64,000 nucleotides of DNA from a bacterium (GTDB lineage Bacteria; Verrucomicrobiota; Verrucomicrobiia; Limisphaerales; UBA11358). Positions within the stretch are counted from its first letter, which is position 1. The number at the start of each line of letters is the position of its first letter. The notes beneath the pieces are model-generated. The model ran no database searches and was not told the origin of the DNA. It saw only the letters and a list, made by a program, of their open reading frames with translations. Location of the stretch: assembly GCA_021813325.1 (NCBI GenBank), contig JAKALA010000011.1, positions 1-64,000 on the forward strand, read 5' to 3'. This document shows, in pieces, positions 7,675-16,856 of the stretch. A program made the translations under genes and the position numbers.

Positions 7675-8385
7675 ATGGTTCGCCTGCAAAAATTTCTCGC
7701 CGACGCCGGTGTGGCCTCCCGCCGGGTCGGCGAGCAATTTATTTTGGACGGGCGCGTTTCGGTGAATGGGCAGACCGTCCGTTTGCTGGGATCCAAAGTG
7801 GATCCGGAGCGGGACAAGGTGACGGTGGACGGGAAACTTGTCCGCGCCAAAAAACTCATCTATGTGGCCCTGAACAAGCCGGTTGGCTGTGTTTGTTCGC
7901 GCCACGATGAGCATGATCGCCCCACGATTTACGAATTGTTGCCCAAGGAATGGAGCACCGTGCAATCCGTTGGGCGGCTGGACTATAACAGCGAAGGATT
8001 GATTTTTCTGACCAATGATGGACAATTTGCCTTGCGCTTGACGCATCCGCGTTACGGTGTCCGCAAGAAATATTTAGCGTCCGTTGAAGGCGACGTGACG
8101 CCGGCGATGCTGGAACTGTTTAAACGGGGCATTTTTCATGAGGGTGAACGGCTCAAAGCGTTGTCCGCAAGAATGGTCAGCGGCACGCGCAGCCACAGTG
8201 TGGTGGAGCTGGAATTAGGCGAAGGCAAAAACCGGGAAGTGCGCCGGCTCTTTGAGTCGCAGGCCGTCACGGTGAAAAAATTGCAACGGACGCAGATTGG
8301 AAAAATTAAACTCGGCGAATTGAAGCCGGGCAAATGGCGGGCGTTGAACGCGGTTGAAATAAAAGCTTTAACTTCAGATTTATGA
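7675..8385 (+). CDS. RsuA/RluB-family rRNA pseudouridine synthase
   Basis: A 236-residue enzyme. An S4 RNA-binding domain occupies about 1-60 (MVRLQKFLADAGVASRR). The catalytic domain follows, with the family motif GRLDYNSEGLIFLTNDG and catalytic Asp103, then RKKYLASVEG and the KNREVRRLFE segment typical of RsuA/RluB/RluE/RluF. It isomerises specific uridines in ribosomal RNA; which position cannot be read from sequence. Its stop overlaps the start of the next gene by 4 bp. Confidence 0.92.
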   Translation: MVRLQKFLADAGVASRRVGEQFILDGRVSVNGQTVRLLGSKVDPERDKVTVDGKLVRAKKLIYVALNKPVGCVCSRHDEHDRPTIYELLPKEWSTVQSVGRLDYNSEGLIFLTNDGQFALRLTHPRYGVRKKYLASVEGDVTPAMLELFKRGIFHEGERLKALSARMVSGTRSHSVVELELGEGKNREVRRLFESQAVTVKKLQRTQIGKIKLGELKPGKWRALNAVEIKALTSDL

Positions 8386-9575
8386 AAACGAACTGTTGGT
8401 TGTTTTTGGGAACGATCCTTGCCACGAGCGCCGTGGCGCAGGTGAACACGAACGTGTTGCCGGAAATCCCCGCCCCAGCTTCCGGCGCCACAGCACCGGT
8501 GGCCGCTGAAACCACGAACGCGGTCACGCACGTCAAGGCGCCCGTCCACAAAAAGCGGGTCGTCAAGAAAATCTCCGAGCCGGCGGTGACGCTGGTTCCC
8601 GGTCCGGCCAAAGTGATTCCGCCAAACCTGAACGTCCGCGGTCAGGCTGGCTTGAAAGGCGAGGTCATTGCGCATCTGAAAAAAGGCGAAACGGTGGACG
8701 TGCTGGCCCAAATCAATCTCGACAAACACACGCCGGATGAACCTTCGCAATGGGCCAAGATCGCTTTGCCCGCCGGCACCAAAGTCTGGGTCAGCGCCCA
8801 TTTTGTGGATGCCACGAACAATACCGTGTCCGTCAAGCGGCTGAATCTTCGCGCTGGTCCGGGCGAGAACTACAGCGTTTTGGGGATTGTCGAGCAAGGC
8901 GCGGTCGTCAATCAACTTTCCACCAAGGGAAATTGGATCGAGATCGAGGCGCCTTCATCGGCTTTTGCCTTTGTCGCCGCCATGTATCTCGATCAATCAA
9001 CCACGCCGGCGGAAACCGTGGCCAAAGAATCCACCCCGCCTTCGGCTGAAACGACGGTTGCCACCACCGAAACCATTCCCGTGCCGGAAACCAACGTGAC
9101 CAATCCGCCGGCGGAAACCGCCGTCGCCACCACGGAAACCACTCCCGCCACCAACACGGCGGCTCCAACGACTGGCGCCGAAACCCCGACGGCAACGGTG
9201 GAAAAGCCCGCGGAAACGGCGGCGACGCTGACCACCACCAATACTGCGGAAGTGGACACCAATTTGCCCCCGCCCCCGCCGCGCATTGTTTCGCATGAGG
9301 GTTATGTGCGTCCGTCGGTAAGCGTGGTGGCTCCAACTTACTATGAGTTGTATGATCCGGTCACCGGTCGGGCCATCAACTATCTATACTCCAGCACCAC
9401 CAATCTCAATCTGGCCATTTACAATGGTTCGCAAATCATCGTGACAGGCGAGGAAGGCCTGGCGGCGCGTTGGGCGGCCACGCCGGTTTTGACGATTCAA
9501 CGCATCTATGTGATTTCCACCAATCCTCCGACCACCTATCAACGTGTCACCAGTCCCCGTGCCAGCCAGCAGTAA
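8382..9575 (+). CDS. Exported SH3-domain protein with Thr/Ala/Pro-rich linker
   Basis: A 397-residue protein with a signal peptide (about 1-20, ending SAVAQ), two bacterial SH3 (SH3b) repeats at about 80-140 and 150-203 (LNVRGQAGLKGEVIAHL and LNLRAGPGENYSVLGIV), then a low-complexity Thr/Glu/Ala/Pro linker (about 205-298) and a C-terminal region of about 95 residues with YYELYDPVTGRAINYLY. SH3b domains commonly bind peptidoglycan or peptides in the envelope. The gene overlaps the pseudouridine synthase by 4 bp, and its 3' end overlaps folD by 32 bp, so the three are likely co-transcribed. No enzymatic domain is visible. Confidence 0.8.
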   Translation: MKTNCWLFLGTILATSAVAQVNTNVLPEIPAPASGATAPVAAETTNAVTHVKAPVHKKRVVKKISEPAVTLVPGPAKVIPPNLNVRGQAGLKGEVIAHLKKGETVDVLAQINLDKHTPDEPSQWAKIALPAGTKVWVSAHFVDATNNTVSVKRLNLRAGPGENYSVLGIVEQGAVVNQLSTKGNWIEIEAPSSAFAFVAAMYLDQSTTPAETVAKESTPPSAETTVATTETIPVPETNVTNPPAETAVATTETTPATNTAAPTTGAETPTATVEKPAETAATLTTTNTAEVDTNLPPPPPRIVSHEGYVRPSVSVVAPTYYELYDPVTGRAINYLYSSTTNLNLAIYNGSQIIVTGEEGLAARWAATPVLTIQRIYVISTNPPTTYQRVTSPRASQQ

Positions 9576-10449
9576 CGTCGTTGATGGGCGTGCCATTGCG
9601 GCGCAAATCCAAAGCGAACTCTCAGTCCGGGTCGCGGCTTTAAAAGGCCGTGGCGTGACGCCCGGTCTCGCCTTCGTGCGCGTGGGCGAAGATCCCGCTT
9701 CCAAGGTCTATGTTGGCCGCAAGGAAAAGGCGTGCGCGGAATTGGGGATCGTCTCCGAAACGCACATCTTGCCGGAGCAAACCTCCGAAGCCGAACTGCT
9801 TGCCTTGATTGCCCGGCTGAACGCCGCCACCCATTTGCACGGCATTTTGGTGCAAGCGCCTTTGCCCAGGCAGATTCGTGAGTCCCTCGTCTTCTCCGCC
9901 GTTTTGCCGACCAAGGACGTGGATGGCTTTCATCCGGTTAACGTTGGCAAACTGATGCTTGGGGACACTACCGGCTTCAAACCTTGCACTCCGGCGGGCG
10001 TGGTGGAATTGCTGATTCGCTCCGGGGTGAAAACCGAAGGCGCGGAAGTGGTGATTCTGGGCCGTGGCAATATCGTGGGCAAACCGATGGCCGCCATGCT
10101 TTGCCAGAAAGGCCGGACCGCCAACAGCACCATCACCATTTGTCATTCCGCCACGCGCGACATCAAAGCCCATTGTCTCCGTGCTGATATTATTGTTGCC
10201 GCCATGGGGTCGGCTCATTTTGTGAAGGCCGACATGGTTAAGCCGGGCGTGGTCATCATGGATGTCGGCGTCAATCGAATTTCCGATTCCAGTGCCAAGT
10301 CGGGCGCCAGGCTGGTCGGCGATGTGGATTTCGAGGCCATCCAGCCGATCGCGAGCAAGATCACTCCTAATCCGGGCGGCGTTGGGCCGATGACCATTGC
10401 CATGCTCTTGCAAAACACCGTGCGCGCGGCGGAGCAATCCTTGGGCTGA
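9544..10449 (+). CDS. folD: Methylenetetrahydrofolate dehydrogenase / methenyltetrahydrofolate cyclohydrolase
   Basis: A 301-residue bifunctional enzyme that interconverts 5,10-methylene-THF and 10-formyl-THF for one-carbon metabolism. Key motifs: YVGRKEKAC with Tyr56 and catalytic Lys60, PLPRQIRE, DVDGFHPVNVG, KPCTPAGVVELL, the NADP-binding segment ILGRGNIVGKPMAAML, and NPGGVGPMTIAMLL at the C-terminus. Translation starts at a GTG lying inside the 3' end of the preceding gene, a 32-bp overlap; FolD homology begins at about residue 10 (NVVDGRAIAAQI), so no downstream start fits. Confidence 0.95.
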   Translation: MSPVPVPASSNVVDGRAIAAQIQSELSVRVAALKGRGVTPGLAFVRVGEDPASKVYVGRKEKACAELGIVSETHILPEQTSEAELLALIARLNAATHLHGILVQAPLPRQIRESLVFSAVLPTKDVDGFHPVNVGKLMLGDTTGFKPCTPAGVVELLIRSGVKTEGAEVVILGRGNIVGKPMAAMLCQKGRTANSTITICHSATRDIKAHCLRADIIVAAMGSAHFVKADMVKPGVVIMDVGVNRISDSSAKSGARLVGDVDFEAIQPIASKITPNPGGVGPMTIAMLLQNTVRAAEQSLG

Positions 10450-10555
10450 CCAAAAATGCAAGGGAGCCTTCGAACCAATGATTTAAAACCGTGGCCCGCG
10501 CCGGCCCACTGCCAATTTCTTAATTAATACCGAACCCACAACACGCCCAATATCT

Positions 10556-10990
10556 ATGCAAGCCACACGAATTCTCCCCGATCTGCAATGCTCCCTCCTG
10601 TGCGAAGAAGTCCGCCAGGAAGTCAACGGCAACCTCTTCCTCATCGGCGTTGTCAACGTGGTGCGGGTGCCGCAACTCCCAATCGTGGCGGGCCGTATCT
10701 GTATTTTTAATCGCTGGACGGCCGGCATCGGCCAATTTTCCGAAAGCGTCCGCTTGATTGCTCCGGATCAGACGACCGTGGTCAGCAAGGGCGAGATGAA
10801 GTTCGAATTGCGCGATCCATCCATGAGCGCCACCAACGTGATGTTTTTTGGCCAGGTCAAATTTGAAACCGCCGGCACCTACTATGTGGAAGTGCTGGTG
10901 GACGATGTCATGAAGCTGCGTTACCCCGTGCCGGTGATCGCCGCGCCAGTTCAGAATCCGCCGCCGTCCGCGCCGGAAAAGAACGCTTGA
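10556..10990 (+). CDS. Conserved hypothetical protein (DUF6941-like)
   Basis: A 144-residue cytoplasmic-looking protein with no signal peptide or membrane segment. It begins QATRILPDLQCSLLCEEVRQE and contains NLFLIGVVNVV and AGTYYVEVLVDD, a beta-sandwich-like pattern I associate with the DUF6941 group; its function is unknown. The C-terminal tail is Pro/Ala-rich (APVQNPPPSAPEKNA). It is monocistronic-looking: 106 bp after folD and closed by a strong terminator 20 bp downstream. Confidence 0.65.
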   Translation: MQATRILPDLQCSLLCEEVRQEVNGNLFLIGVVNVVRVPQLPIVAGRICIFNRWTAGIGQFSESVRLIAPDQTTVVSKGEMKFELRDPSMSATNVMFFGQVKFETAGTYYVEVLVDDVMKLRYPVPVIAAPVQNPPPSAPEKNA

Positions 10991-11009
10991 TGCGCTGTTT
11001 GTTTTGGCA

Positions 11010-11045
11010 CCCTCCATCTGTTCGTAGATGGAGGGTTTTCTATTT
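11010..11045 (+). terminator. Rho-independent terminator
   Basis: A perfect 10-bp stem CCCTCCATCT/AGATGGAGGG with a 6-nt loop, followed by TTTTCTATTT. It closes the plus-strand run that ends with the DUF6941-like gene. Confidence 0.88.
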
Positions 11046-11297
11046 AGAGCGGTTTAAGTTAAACTGTGGCCGGATGGGGATCCCGATGCTTTTCCCTCAC
11101 CCTCAATCCCTCTCCCGCAGGGAGAGGGAAGCAGCCTTGATTACTTTGATAAAACGCGAATGGTTTCAACCTGAATCCCGGGTTGAATTCGCCCTGACGC
11201 GGCGAACATTTCCCCCTCGCCCAGCGGGAGAGGGCCGGGGTGAGGGAGAACCGCTCCCCCAAATCTCCGGCTACGAGATTGTTTAAACCGCGCTAAA
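11043..11297. repeat. MITE-like element with terminal and internal inverted repeats
   Basis: A non-coding block of about 255 bp bounded by 15-bp inverted repeats, TTTAGAGCGGTTTAA at 11043-11057 and TTAAACCGCGCTAAA at 11283-11297 (one mismatch). Inside is a second, nested pair, CCCTCACCC at 11094-11102 and GGGTGAGGG at 11238-11246. There is also a perfect 9-bp hairpin CCCTCTCCC/GGGAGAGGG at 11108-11128 and a second GGGAGAGGG at 11226-11234. The inner motifs resemble the widespread CCCTCACCC...CCCTCTCCC palindromic repeats. No protein is encoded, so movement would need a transposase in trans. The left end abuts the terminator T-tract. The stretch 11298-11368 holds nothing I recognise. Confidence 0.65.
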
Positions 11298-11368
11298 TTG
11301 CCGTCACGAATAGCGACCGCGTTTCCCCGAGACCGTTCTTGTCGAAACGCTCAAAATCACGAAGATCA

Positions 11369-13441
11369 TTATGGACGTCTCTTGCCGGTTTTGAGTTCGT
11401 TCACCAAATCGGTGGTTCGGTAAACCTTGCTCAAGGCTTCCAAAATGGCGGCGGAACTGACCGACGTGGCGCGGCCTTGCTTGTCGCTGAACGCGTAATC
11501 CCACGGCAGACTTTGCAGATTGCCGTCGAAGATAATGCCGACAAATTCGCCCGCCCGGTTCACCACCGGGCTGCCGGAGTTGCCGCCAATGATGTCCGCC
11601 GTGCTGACGAAATTGAACGGCGTCTGTAGATTGAGTTTGACTTGGCGTTTCTCCCAGCGCGGAGGCAGATCAAAGGGCGGCTCGTTTTTCAAGGTGGCCG
11701 CTCGTTGATACAGTCCGCCAAATGTGGTCGTCGCCGGTATCTGCATTCCATCTTCCTGATAACCTTTCACCTCGCCAAACGCGAGACGCAGCGTGAACGT
11801 CGCATCCGGATAACCGTCGGTTCCCAGCAAGGCATTCTGGGCGCGGGCAATGGCGGCATGCGCCTGTTGTTTTACCTCGTCCTGATCTTCCTCAACCTTG
11901 CGCAGCGCCCGGGCTTCGCCATCCACCAGCCGGGCCAGTTCAATCATCGGATCATGGGCGGCCAGCACCGCGTTGCTGCCGCCCTCGTAGAGCTGATGAC
12001 GGAAAGCGACCTCGCGGACCTTGGTGCCGTTGATCAGTTCAACGGCGCGTTCATGCGGCGATTTTCCGGCGAGAATTTTTTGAACCGTCGGGTCTTCCAG
12101 GCCCAACTGGCCGGCCAGGAAGGTCAATGAATCGCTGAGGGAAAGAATTTCCAAATCGGGATAAATCGGTTTTTTTGAAAAAAGCGCCAGTTCCAGCGAG
12201 ACTTTCCCTGAATCCGAAAATTCCCGGAGGCGATCGCCATTGGCTTTGGAAAGTTCATCGCCGGCGCGCAACAAAGTGCGGGCCAGTTTGAAGCTGTCGC
12301 AAAGAAAAGCCTGGCCGCCTTCCAGCAAAGAATAGCGAACGGCTTGCGCGGCTTGCCTGCTGGTGGCGGCGGCGATGCGGTCATAGGCGTCCAGCGCATC
12401 GGCAAATTCTGGTTTGCCGGCAAGACGTTGTTTGAAGTCAGTTTCCGCCTTTACCTTGGCGTTGAACAAATCGGGATCAAGCAGGCCGGCGAGGCGACCA
12501 TTCAGCGCTTTGCGACCGTTTTGGGTGCCAAAGAGTGCGTTCCGGGCGCGCCGGGTGTTTTCTTCGGAACGGGCGCTCCAGGTGGAAAGCAGCACTTCGC
12601 GGCGATGCAACAAACTCAGCCGAAAGGGCAGGGCGAGGTCGCGGATTTCCGTGAGTTCCGCCACGGTCAGCGAGCGGCTGGTGTGGCCCGGATTGCCCGA
12701 GACGAAAACCAGTTCGCCTTCCCGGGCGCCGGTGGGAGAAAAGCGCAGGTAGTTTTTGATCTTGGCCGGCCGGCCATTTTCGTAGGCGCGAAACAGGCAG
12801 ATGTCCAAATCGTAGCGGGGAAATTCAAAATTATCCGGGTCGCCGCCGTAAAAGGCGATTTGCTGTTCGGGCGCGAAAACCAGCCGCACGTCGGTGTAAC
12901 GTTTGTAGCGGTAGAGGTGGTAGGCGCCGCCCTGCCAGAGCGTGACGACGTCGGAGCGCAATCCGGTTTGATCCTGCGATTCCTTTTCGATCTCGGCGAT
13001 CACTTTGCGGCGGGCGGCAAATGCCACGTCCGGTGCGGCGTTGGTGGGGATGGCGGCATTGACCCGCGCCGTGACATCGACAATCGAATCCAGCACATTG
13101 AGTTCAAGGTCCAGACATTTGATTTCCTCGGCGGGAGTGCGCGCGTAGAACCCGTCCTTCAAATAATTCGTCCCGGCGTTGCTGAGTTTTTGCAAGGCGT
13201 CCGACCCGACATGATGATTGGAAATCAACAAACCGTCTTCGCTCACAAAGCTTCCCGAGCCGCCGGAATTAAAGCGAATCGACGCGTGTTGCAAGTGGTC
13301 CAGCCAGGCGTCGGTGGCATCGAAGTGATAGCGGTCTTGCAGCAATTGTCGCGGCGGCTGATTGAAGAGCCACATGCCTTCATCGGCCCGGGCGGTGAAA
13401 AAGTTTGCCGAGACAAGCACTGCCAGCAGGGTTCTTTTCAT
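11369..13441 (-). CDS. S46-family serine peptidase (dipeptidyl-peptidase 7/11 type)
   Basis: About 690 residues from the chosen ATG (MKRTLLAVLVSANFFTARA, a signal peptide); a 16-residue upstream extension was rejected because it would spoil that signal. The mature N-terminus begins DEGMWLFNQPP, typical of S46 enzymes. The catalytic His lies in LLISNHHVGSD (about residue 76) and the nucleophile Ser in GGNSGSPVV (about residue 622); the Asp lies between. The family cleaves dipeptides from peptide N-termini in the periplasm and is common in Bacteroidetes and Verrucomicrobia that live on protein. Convergent with nothing nearby; probably expressed alone. Confidence 0.92.
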   Translation of the reverse strand: MKRTLLAVLVSANFFTARADEGMWLFNQPPRQLLQDRYHFDATDAWLDHLQHASIRFNSGGSGSFVSEDGLLISNHHVGSDALQKLSNAGTNYLKDGFYARTPAEEIKCLDLELNVLDSIVDVTARVNAAIPTNAAPDVAFAARRKVIAEIEKESQDQTGLRSDVVTLWQGGAYHLYRYKRYTDVRLVFAPEQQIAFYGGDPDNFEFPRYDLDICLFRAYENGRPAKIKNYLRFSPTGAREGELVFVSGNPGHTSRSLTVAELTEIRDLALPFRLSLLHRREVLLSTWSARSEENTRRARNALFGTQNGRKALNGRLAGLLDPDLFNAKVKAETDFKQRLAGKPEFADALDAYDRIAAATSRQAAQAVRYSLLEGGQAFLCDSFKLARTLLRAGDELSKANGDRLREFSDSGKVSLELALFSKKPIYPDLEILSLSDSLTFLAGQLGLEDPTVQKILAGKSPHERAVELINGTKVREVAFRHQLYEGGSNAVLAAHDPMIELARLVDGEARALRKVEEDQDEVKQQAHAAIARAQNALLGTDGYPDATFTLRLAFGEVKGYQEDGMQIPATTTFGGLYQRAATLKNEPPFDLPPRWEKRQVKLNLQTPFNFVSTADIIGGNSGSPVVNRAGEFVGIIFDGNLQSLPWDYAFSDKQGRATSVSSAAILEALSKVYRTTDLVNELKTGKRRP

Positions 13442-13517
13442 TTGAACGCAGGCTAGTGCGAAGGTCGGGCCAACGCAATGCAAAGCCACGGTTGGAAATA
13501 ACCGCGCCGTAGATCAT

Positions 13518-14447
13518 TCAGCTCTCGTTTCTAAATCGTTTCCACGAATTGAGGCATCTTCGGGCGGTTTCAAATTCGGAAAAGCGGCTGCCTTCCTGTT
13601 CCAATAAATAAAATTCCACGCCGCCGTCCGCTTCCGAGGCCGCAGTGATGGCTTTCCAGGGCGCCACGCCCTCGCCGAAAAGGACGCGATAGCCCTTGTT
13701 ATCGGCCTCGCTGCCGGGCGCCCAGTCCTTGAGGTGGACGATTTTAATGCGTCCAGGATTGGCGTTAATCCATGCCACCGGATCGGCTCCCGCCGCCACG
13801 CAGGTGCCAACGTCCAATTGCAGCACAAAGTCCTTGGGCGTGTTCGCGGCAATGAAATCCATGATGCGCATGTTGCCATCGAGCGCTGCCCATTCGCTGC
13901 CGTGATTGTGAAATCCGGCGGAAAGTCCGTGGGGCTTGAATTTTTCGGTTGCGGCCGTGAGTTGGTCGCAAAGCTTCTGCCAGCCGTCGCGGCCTTTGAT
14001 TTCGCCCGGTTCGCTGGCGAGGATGAGATGGCGCACGCCCAGAATTTGATTCAGCTCAATCGCCTTCTTCATCGAATCGCCTGGCGTGAACGAGCCAAAA
14101 TCGTTGTGGGTGGAATAGCAGCGTAAACCCAGATCATCCATCCGGGAACGAACTTCCTTGGCGTAGGGAAATGACCAGTGCGCATACGGCGCGTAAAATT
14201 CCACCACTTCGTATCCCATTTGGGAAACTTGTCGCAGTGTGTTTGGCAGGTCGCGCGCCAGTTCGGAGCGGACGGAATAGAGTTCCAGACCGATGGGATA
14301 TTTCTTCGGCCGCTTGGCTGTGGTTTCCGGACTGGTCGTTTCGGCGCGGGCGAGGTTGCCGGTTCCTGGCAGGGCGAACGCGGCAACAGCAGCGGTGGAC
14401 AAGGATAGGAAATTCCGGCGCGAAAGGTTTGGACGATGGCGTTTCAC
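13518..14447 (-). CDS. Tat-exported TIM-barrel sugar isomerase/epimerase family protein
   Basis: A 309-residue protein with a twin-arginine signal (SRRNFLSLSTAAVAAFALPG, Arg-Arg at about 10-11) and an AP-endonuclease-2-type TIM barrel. Motifs fitting the metal site are STHNDFGSF, LASEPGEIKG, GFHNHGSEW, LQLDVGTC and IVHLKDW. Verrucomicrobia and Planctomycetes encode many such exported proteins, generally linked to carbohydrate turnover, but the substrate of this one cannot be named. It lies 76 bp upstream of the S46 peptidase on the same strand and is divergent from the hydrolase gene. Confidence 0.87.
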   Translation of the reverse strand: MKRHRPNLSRRNFLSLSTAAVAAFALPGTGNLARAETTSPETTAKRPKKYPIGLELYSVRSELARDLPNTLRQVSQMGYEVVEFYAPYAHWSFPYAKEVRSRMDDLGLRCYSTHNDFGSFTPGDSMKKAIELNQILGVRHLILASEPGEIKGRDGWQKLCDQLTAATEKFKPHGLSAGFHNHGSEWAALDGNMRIMDFIAANTPKDFVLQLDVGTCVAAGADPVAWINANPGRIKIVHLKDWAPGSEADNKGYRVLFGEGVAPWKAITAASEADGGVEFYLLEQEGSRFSEFETARRCLNSWKRFRNES

Positions 14448-14638
14448 GATGCTGATGGGTTGATGGACCGCAGCCTAAACTGATTCGCAATTGATTGCAG
14501 TCAGAAAATTTTTGCGGCGGTAAATTTTTTGGCGGGCAAGTCGGCGGGTGGAATTGGCTTAAACGCGTCTTTGTTCCGGGCGGGTCGGGCCGCTGGAACC
14601 CGTGAGGATTCGGTTTATGCGCGGTCTAATCTTTTACC

Positions 14639-16609
14639 ATGAAAACCATCAGAACGGGGTTGGCAATCCTTTTGGCCGGTTTGGCCGTGTTTCTGCCCGG
14701 CACGGTTGGGGGACAATCAAATGCTGATCAAGCCGAAACGAATGGCTTTTCAAATTTAAACTTTGAAGAGGGCGCACCGGGCACCACGCCGCCCGGCTGG
14801 CGGGTTTCCAAAGCCCTGGCTGCTCAAGGGTTCAGTGCGGTGCTGGTGACCAATCAGCCCGCCCTGGGCAGGCAGTGTGTGGAAATCCGGTGGTCCACCA
14901 ATTCAACCGTGCCGCCCAATCTGTTCGCCAATCTGATGCAGTCGGTGGACGCCAGACCTTTTCGGGGAAAGCGAATTAAAGTCACTGCCGCGATGCGCGA
15001 TAATGCCACGGAGGCGGGAGGACGCGCGCAAATGTGGTTGCGCGTAAATGCACCGCGTGGCGTCACGGCGTTTGACAACATGGATGATCGCCCGGTGAAG
15101 AAAACTGGCTGGGCGGACTACTCGATCACCCTGGAGGTGGCGTCGGATGCGGAGCAGGTAACGCTCGGAATGATGGCGCTGGACGGCGCCACGGCCTGGT
15201 GGGACAACGTGCGAATCGAAGAGCTGGACACTGTCGCCACGCCGGAACTCGAAGCTTTGGCGGGTAACTGGAAGGGCGCATTGGAAATCGGGCCGATTTC
15301 ATTGCGAGTGTTTTTTGTGTTTGAGGCGGAAAATCCGCGCCGCGTATTGGGCTATTTTGTTTCGCCGGATCAAAGTGCGATGAAGCTGCCGCTGACGCGA
15401 ACGGAGGTGACGAGTAATAACGTCGAATTCGGCGTGGCTTCGATCGGGGGAAATTTTACGGGCCAAATCAATGGTGAAACCCGTGAGATCAAGGGCGAAT
15501 GGAAGCAGGGTGGCAAAACCTTTCCGCTCAATTTGGTTTTCACGGAGGAGAGTTGGAAGCAGCGTCGCCCGCAAACACCCAGGCCGCCGTTTCCATATGT
15601 TTCGGAGGAAGTAGTTTTCGAAAACCAACCCGCCGGCGTCAAACTCGCAGGGACCCTGACCAAGCCGGCCGCCGCCGGGCCGTTTCCCGCGGTGATTTGC
15701 ATTACCGGCTCCGGGCCGCAAGATCGGGATGAAACGTTGTTTGGTCACAAGCCGTTCGCGGTGATTGCCGATGATTTGACCCGGCACGGGTTTGCCGTGC
15801 TCCGTTTTGATGATCGCGGTTTTGGAAAATCCACGGGTGATTTCAAAAGCGCGACGTCGGAAGATTTTTCCCGCGATGCGGAGGCGGCTTTGGATTTTCT
15901 GAAACAACGTCCCGAGATTGGTCCGAAACGGATTGGATTTCTGGGTCACAGCGAAGGCGGCATGATTGCGCCCATGATCGCGGCGCGGCGAAACGACGTT
16001 GCATTTCTGGTGCTGCTGGCCGCGCCGGGCGTTTCAGGCGAGGAAATTGCCATTGCGCAGGCGGAGTCGTTTTCCCGGCTGAAAGGATACAGCGAAGATT
16101 TCATCGTCAAAAGCCGGCCGTTGACGCGCGAGATGGTTCAGTGGCTGCGGTCCAATCCAACCGCGGAGGAGGTGCGTGCCAAAACCCGGGAGATGGAAGC
16201 GCGGACGATCCCGCTGATGGAGGAATCAGACCGCAAACTTTATGAGCGTTCCAAAAGTGAACGCGAGGCGAGCATGGAAATCGGCCTCGCCCAGTTGCAT
16301 TCCGCCTGGATGCAGTTCCTTCTGCGTTACGATCCGGCAGGTGACTTGGTCCGGGTCAAATGTCCGGTGCTGGCGTTGAACGGGGAACTGGACCAACAGG
16401 TGCTGGCTTCGCAAAATCTGCCCGCGATTGCCACCGGCATTCGGGCTGGCGGCAATACCCGCGTCACTACCCAGGAATTAAAAGGCCTCAACCACCTGTT
16501 CCAACCGGCGAAGACTGGAGCGCTCAAGGAATACGGCGAAATTGAGGAAACTTTTTCTCCGGCGGCGCTCGATGCCATCCAGTCGTGGCTGCAGCAAAAT
16601 ACGTTGTGA
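14639..16609 (+). CDS. Exported alpha/beta hydrolase with N-terminal accessory domain
   Basis: A 656-residue protein with a signal peptide (about 1-25), an N-terminal beta-sandwich-like region (about 35-200, with NLNFEEGAPGTTPPGWRV and a WWDNVRIEEL end), a linker domain (about 205-310) and a C-terminal alpha/beta hydrolase (about 325-655). The nucleophile is the Ser in GFLGHSEGGM (about residue 436), the acid probably the Asp in LNGELDQQV and the base the His in LNHLFQP. Its substrate, probably an ester, is unknown. A strong terminator follows. Confidence 0.82.
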   Translation: MKTIRTGLAILLAGLAVFLPGTVGGQSNADQAETNGFSNLNFEEGAPGTTPPGWRVSKALAAQGFSAVLVTNQPALGRQCVEIRWSTNSTVPPNLFANLMQSVDARPFRGKRIKVTAAMRDNATEAGGRAQMWLRVNAPRGVTAFDNMDDRPVKKTGWADYSITLEVASDAEQVTLGMMALDGATAWWDNVRIEELDTVATPELEALAGNWKGALEIGPISLRVFFVFEAENPRRVLGYFVSPDQSAMKLPLTRTEVTSNNVEFGVASIGGNFTGQINGETREIKGEWKQGGKTFPLNLVFTEESWKQRRPQTPRPPFPYVSEEVVFENQPAGVKLAGTLTKPAAAGPFPAVICITGSGPQDRDETLFGHKPFAVIADDLTRHGFAVLRFDDRGFGKSTGDFKSATSEDFSRDAEAALDFLKQRPEIGPKRIGFLGHSEGGMIAPMIAARRNDVAFLVLLAAPGVSGEEIAIAQAESFSRLKGYSEDFIVKSRPLTREMVQWLRSNPTAEEVRAKTREMEARTIPLMEESDRKLYERSKSEREASMEIGLAQLHSAWMQFLLRYDPAGDLVRVKCPVLALNGELDQQVLASQNLPAIATGIRAGGNTRVTTQELKGLNHLFQPAKTGALKEYGEIEETFSPAALDAIQSWLQQNTL

Positions 16610-16627
16610 ATGTTTCCGGTTAAAAAG

Positions 16628-16668
16628 ACAGCGCGGTTGACCTGATGCGTTCAACCGCGCTGTTTCCC
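16628..16668. terminator. Bidirectional rho-independent terminator
   Basis: A perfect 13-bp stem ACAGCGCGGTTGA/TCAACCGCGCTGT with a 10-nt loop. A pyrimidine-rich tract follows on the plus strand, and A5 precedes it (T5 on the minus strand). It closes the alpha/beta hydrolase gene. The next 188 bp up to the methyltransferase hold nothing recognisable. Confidence 0.82.
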
Positions 16669-16856
16669 TTTCCATGACCCAAATTTAATCAATCATTCTG
16701 CTCATTGGGCAAACCGGCTGGCCGGCTGATTCCCAAGAATGAACATCGTTTCGCGGAAAAGAATGAGGGTTGCCCGTGTCATTTGTATTGCGCCCTGGCA
16801 ACAATTGCGTAACGCCTGTGAACCCGGTAAATCAATCAGGTTTGAGCCAGGGCGGT

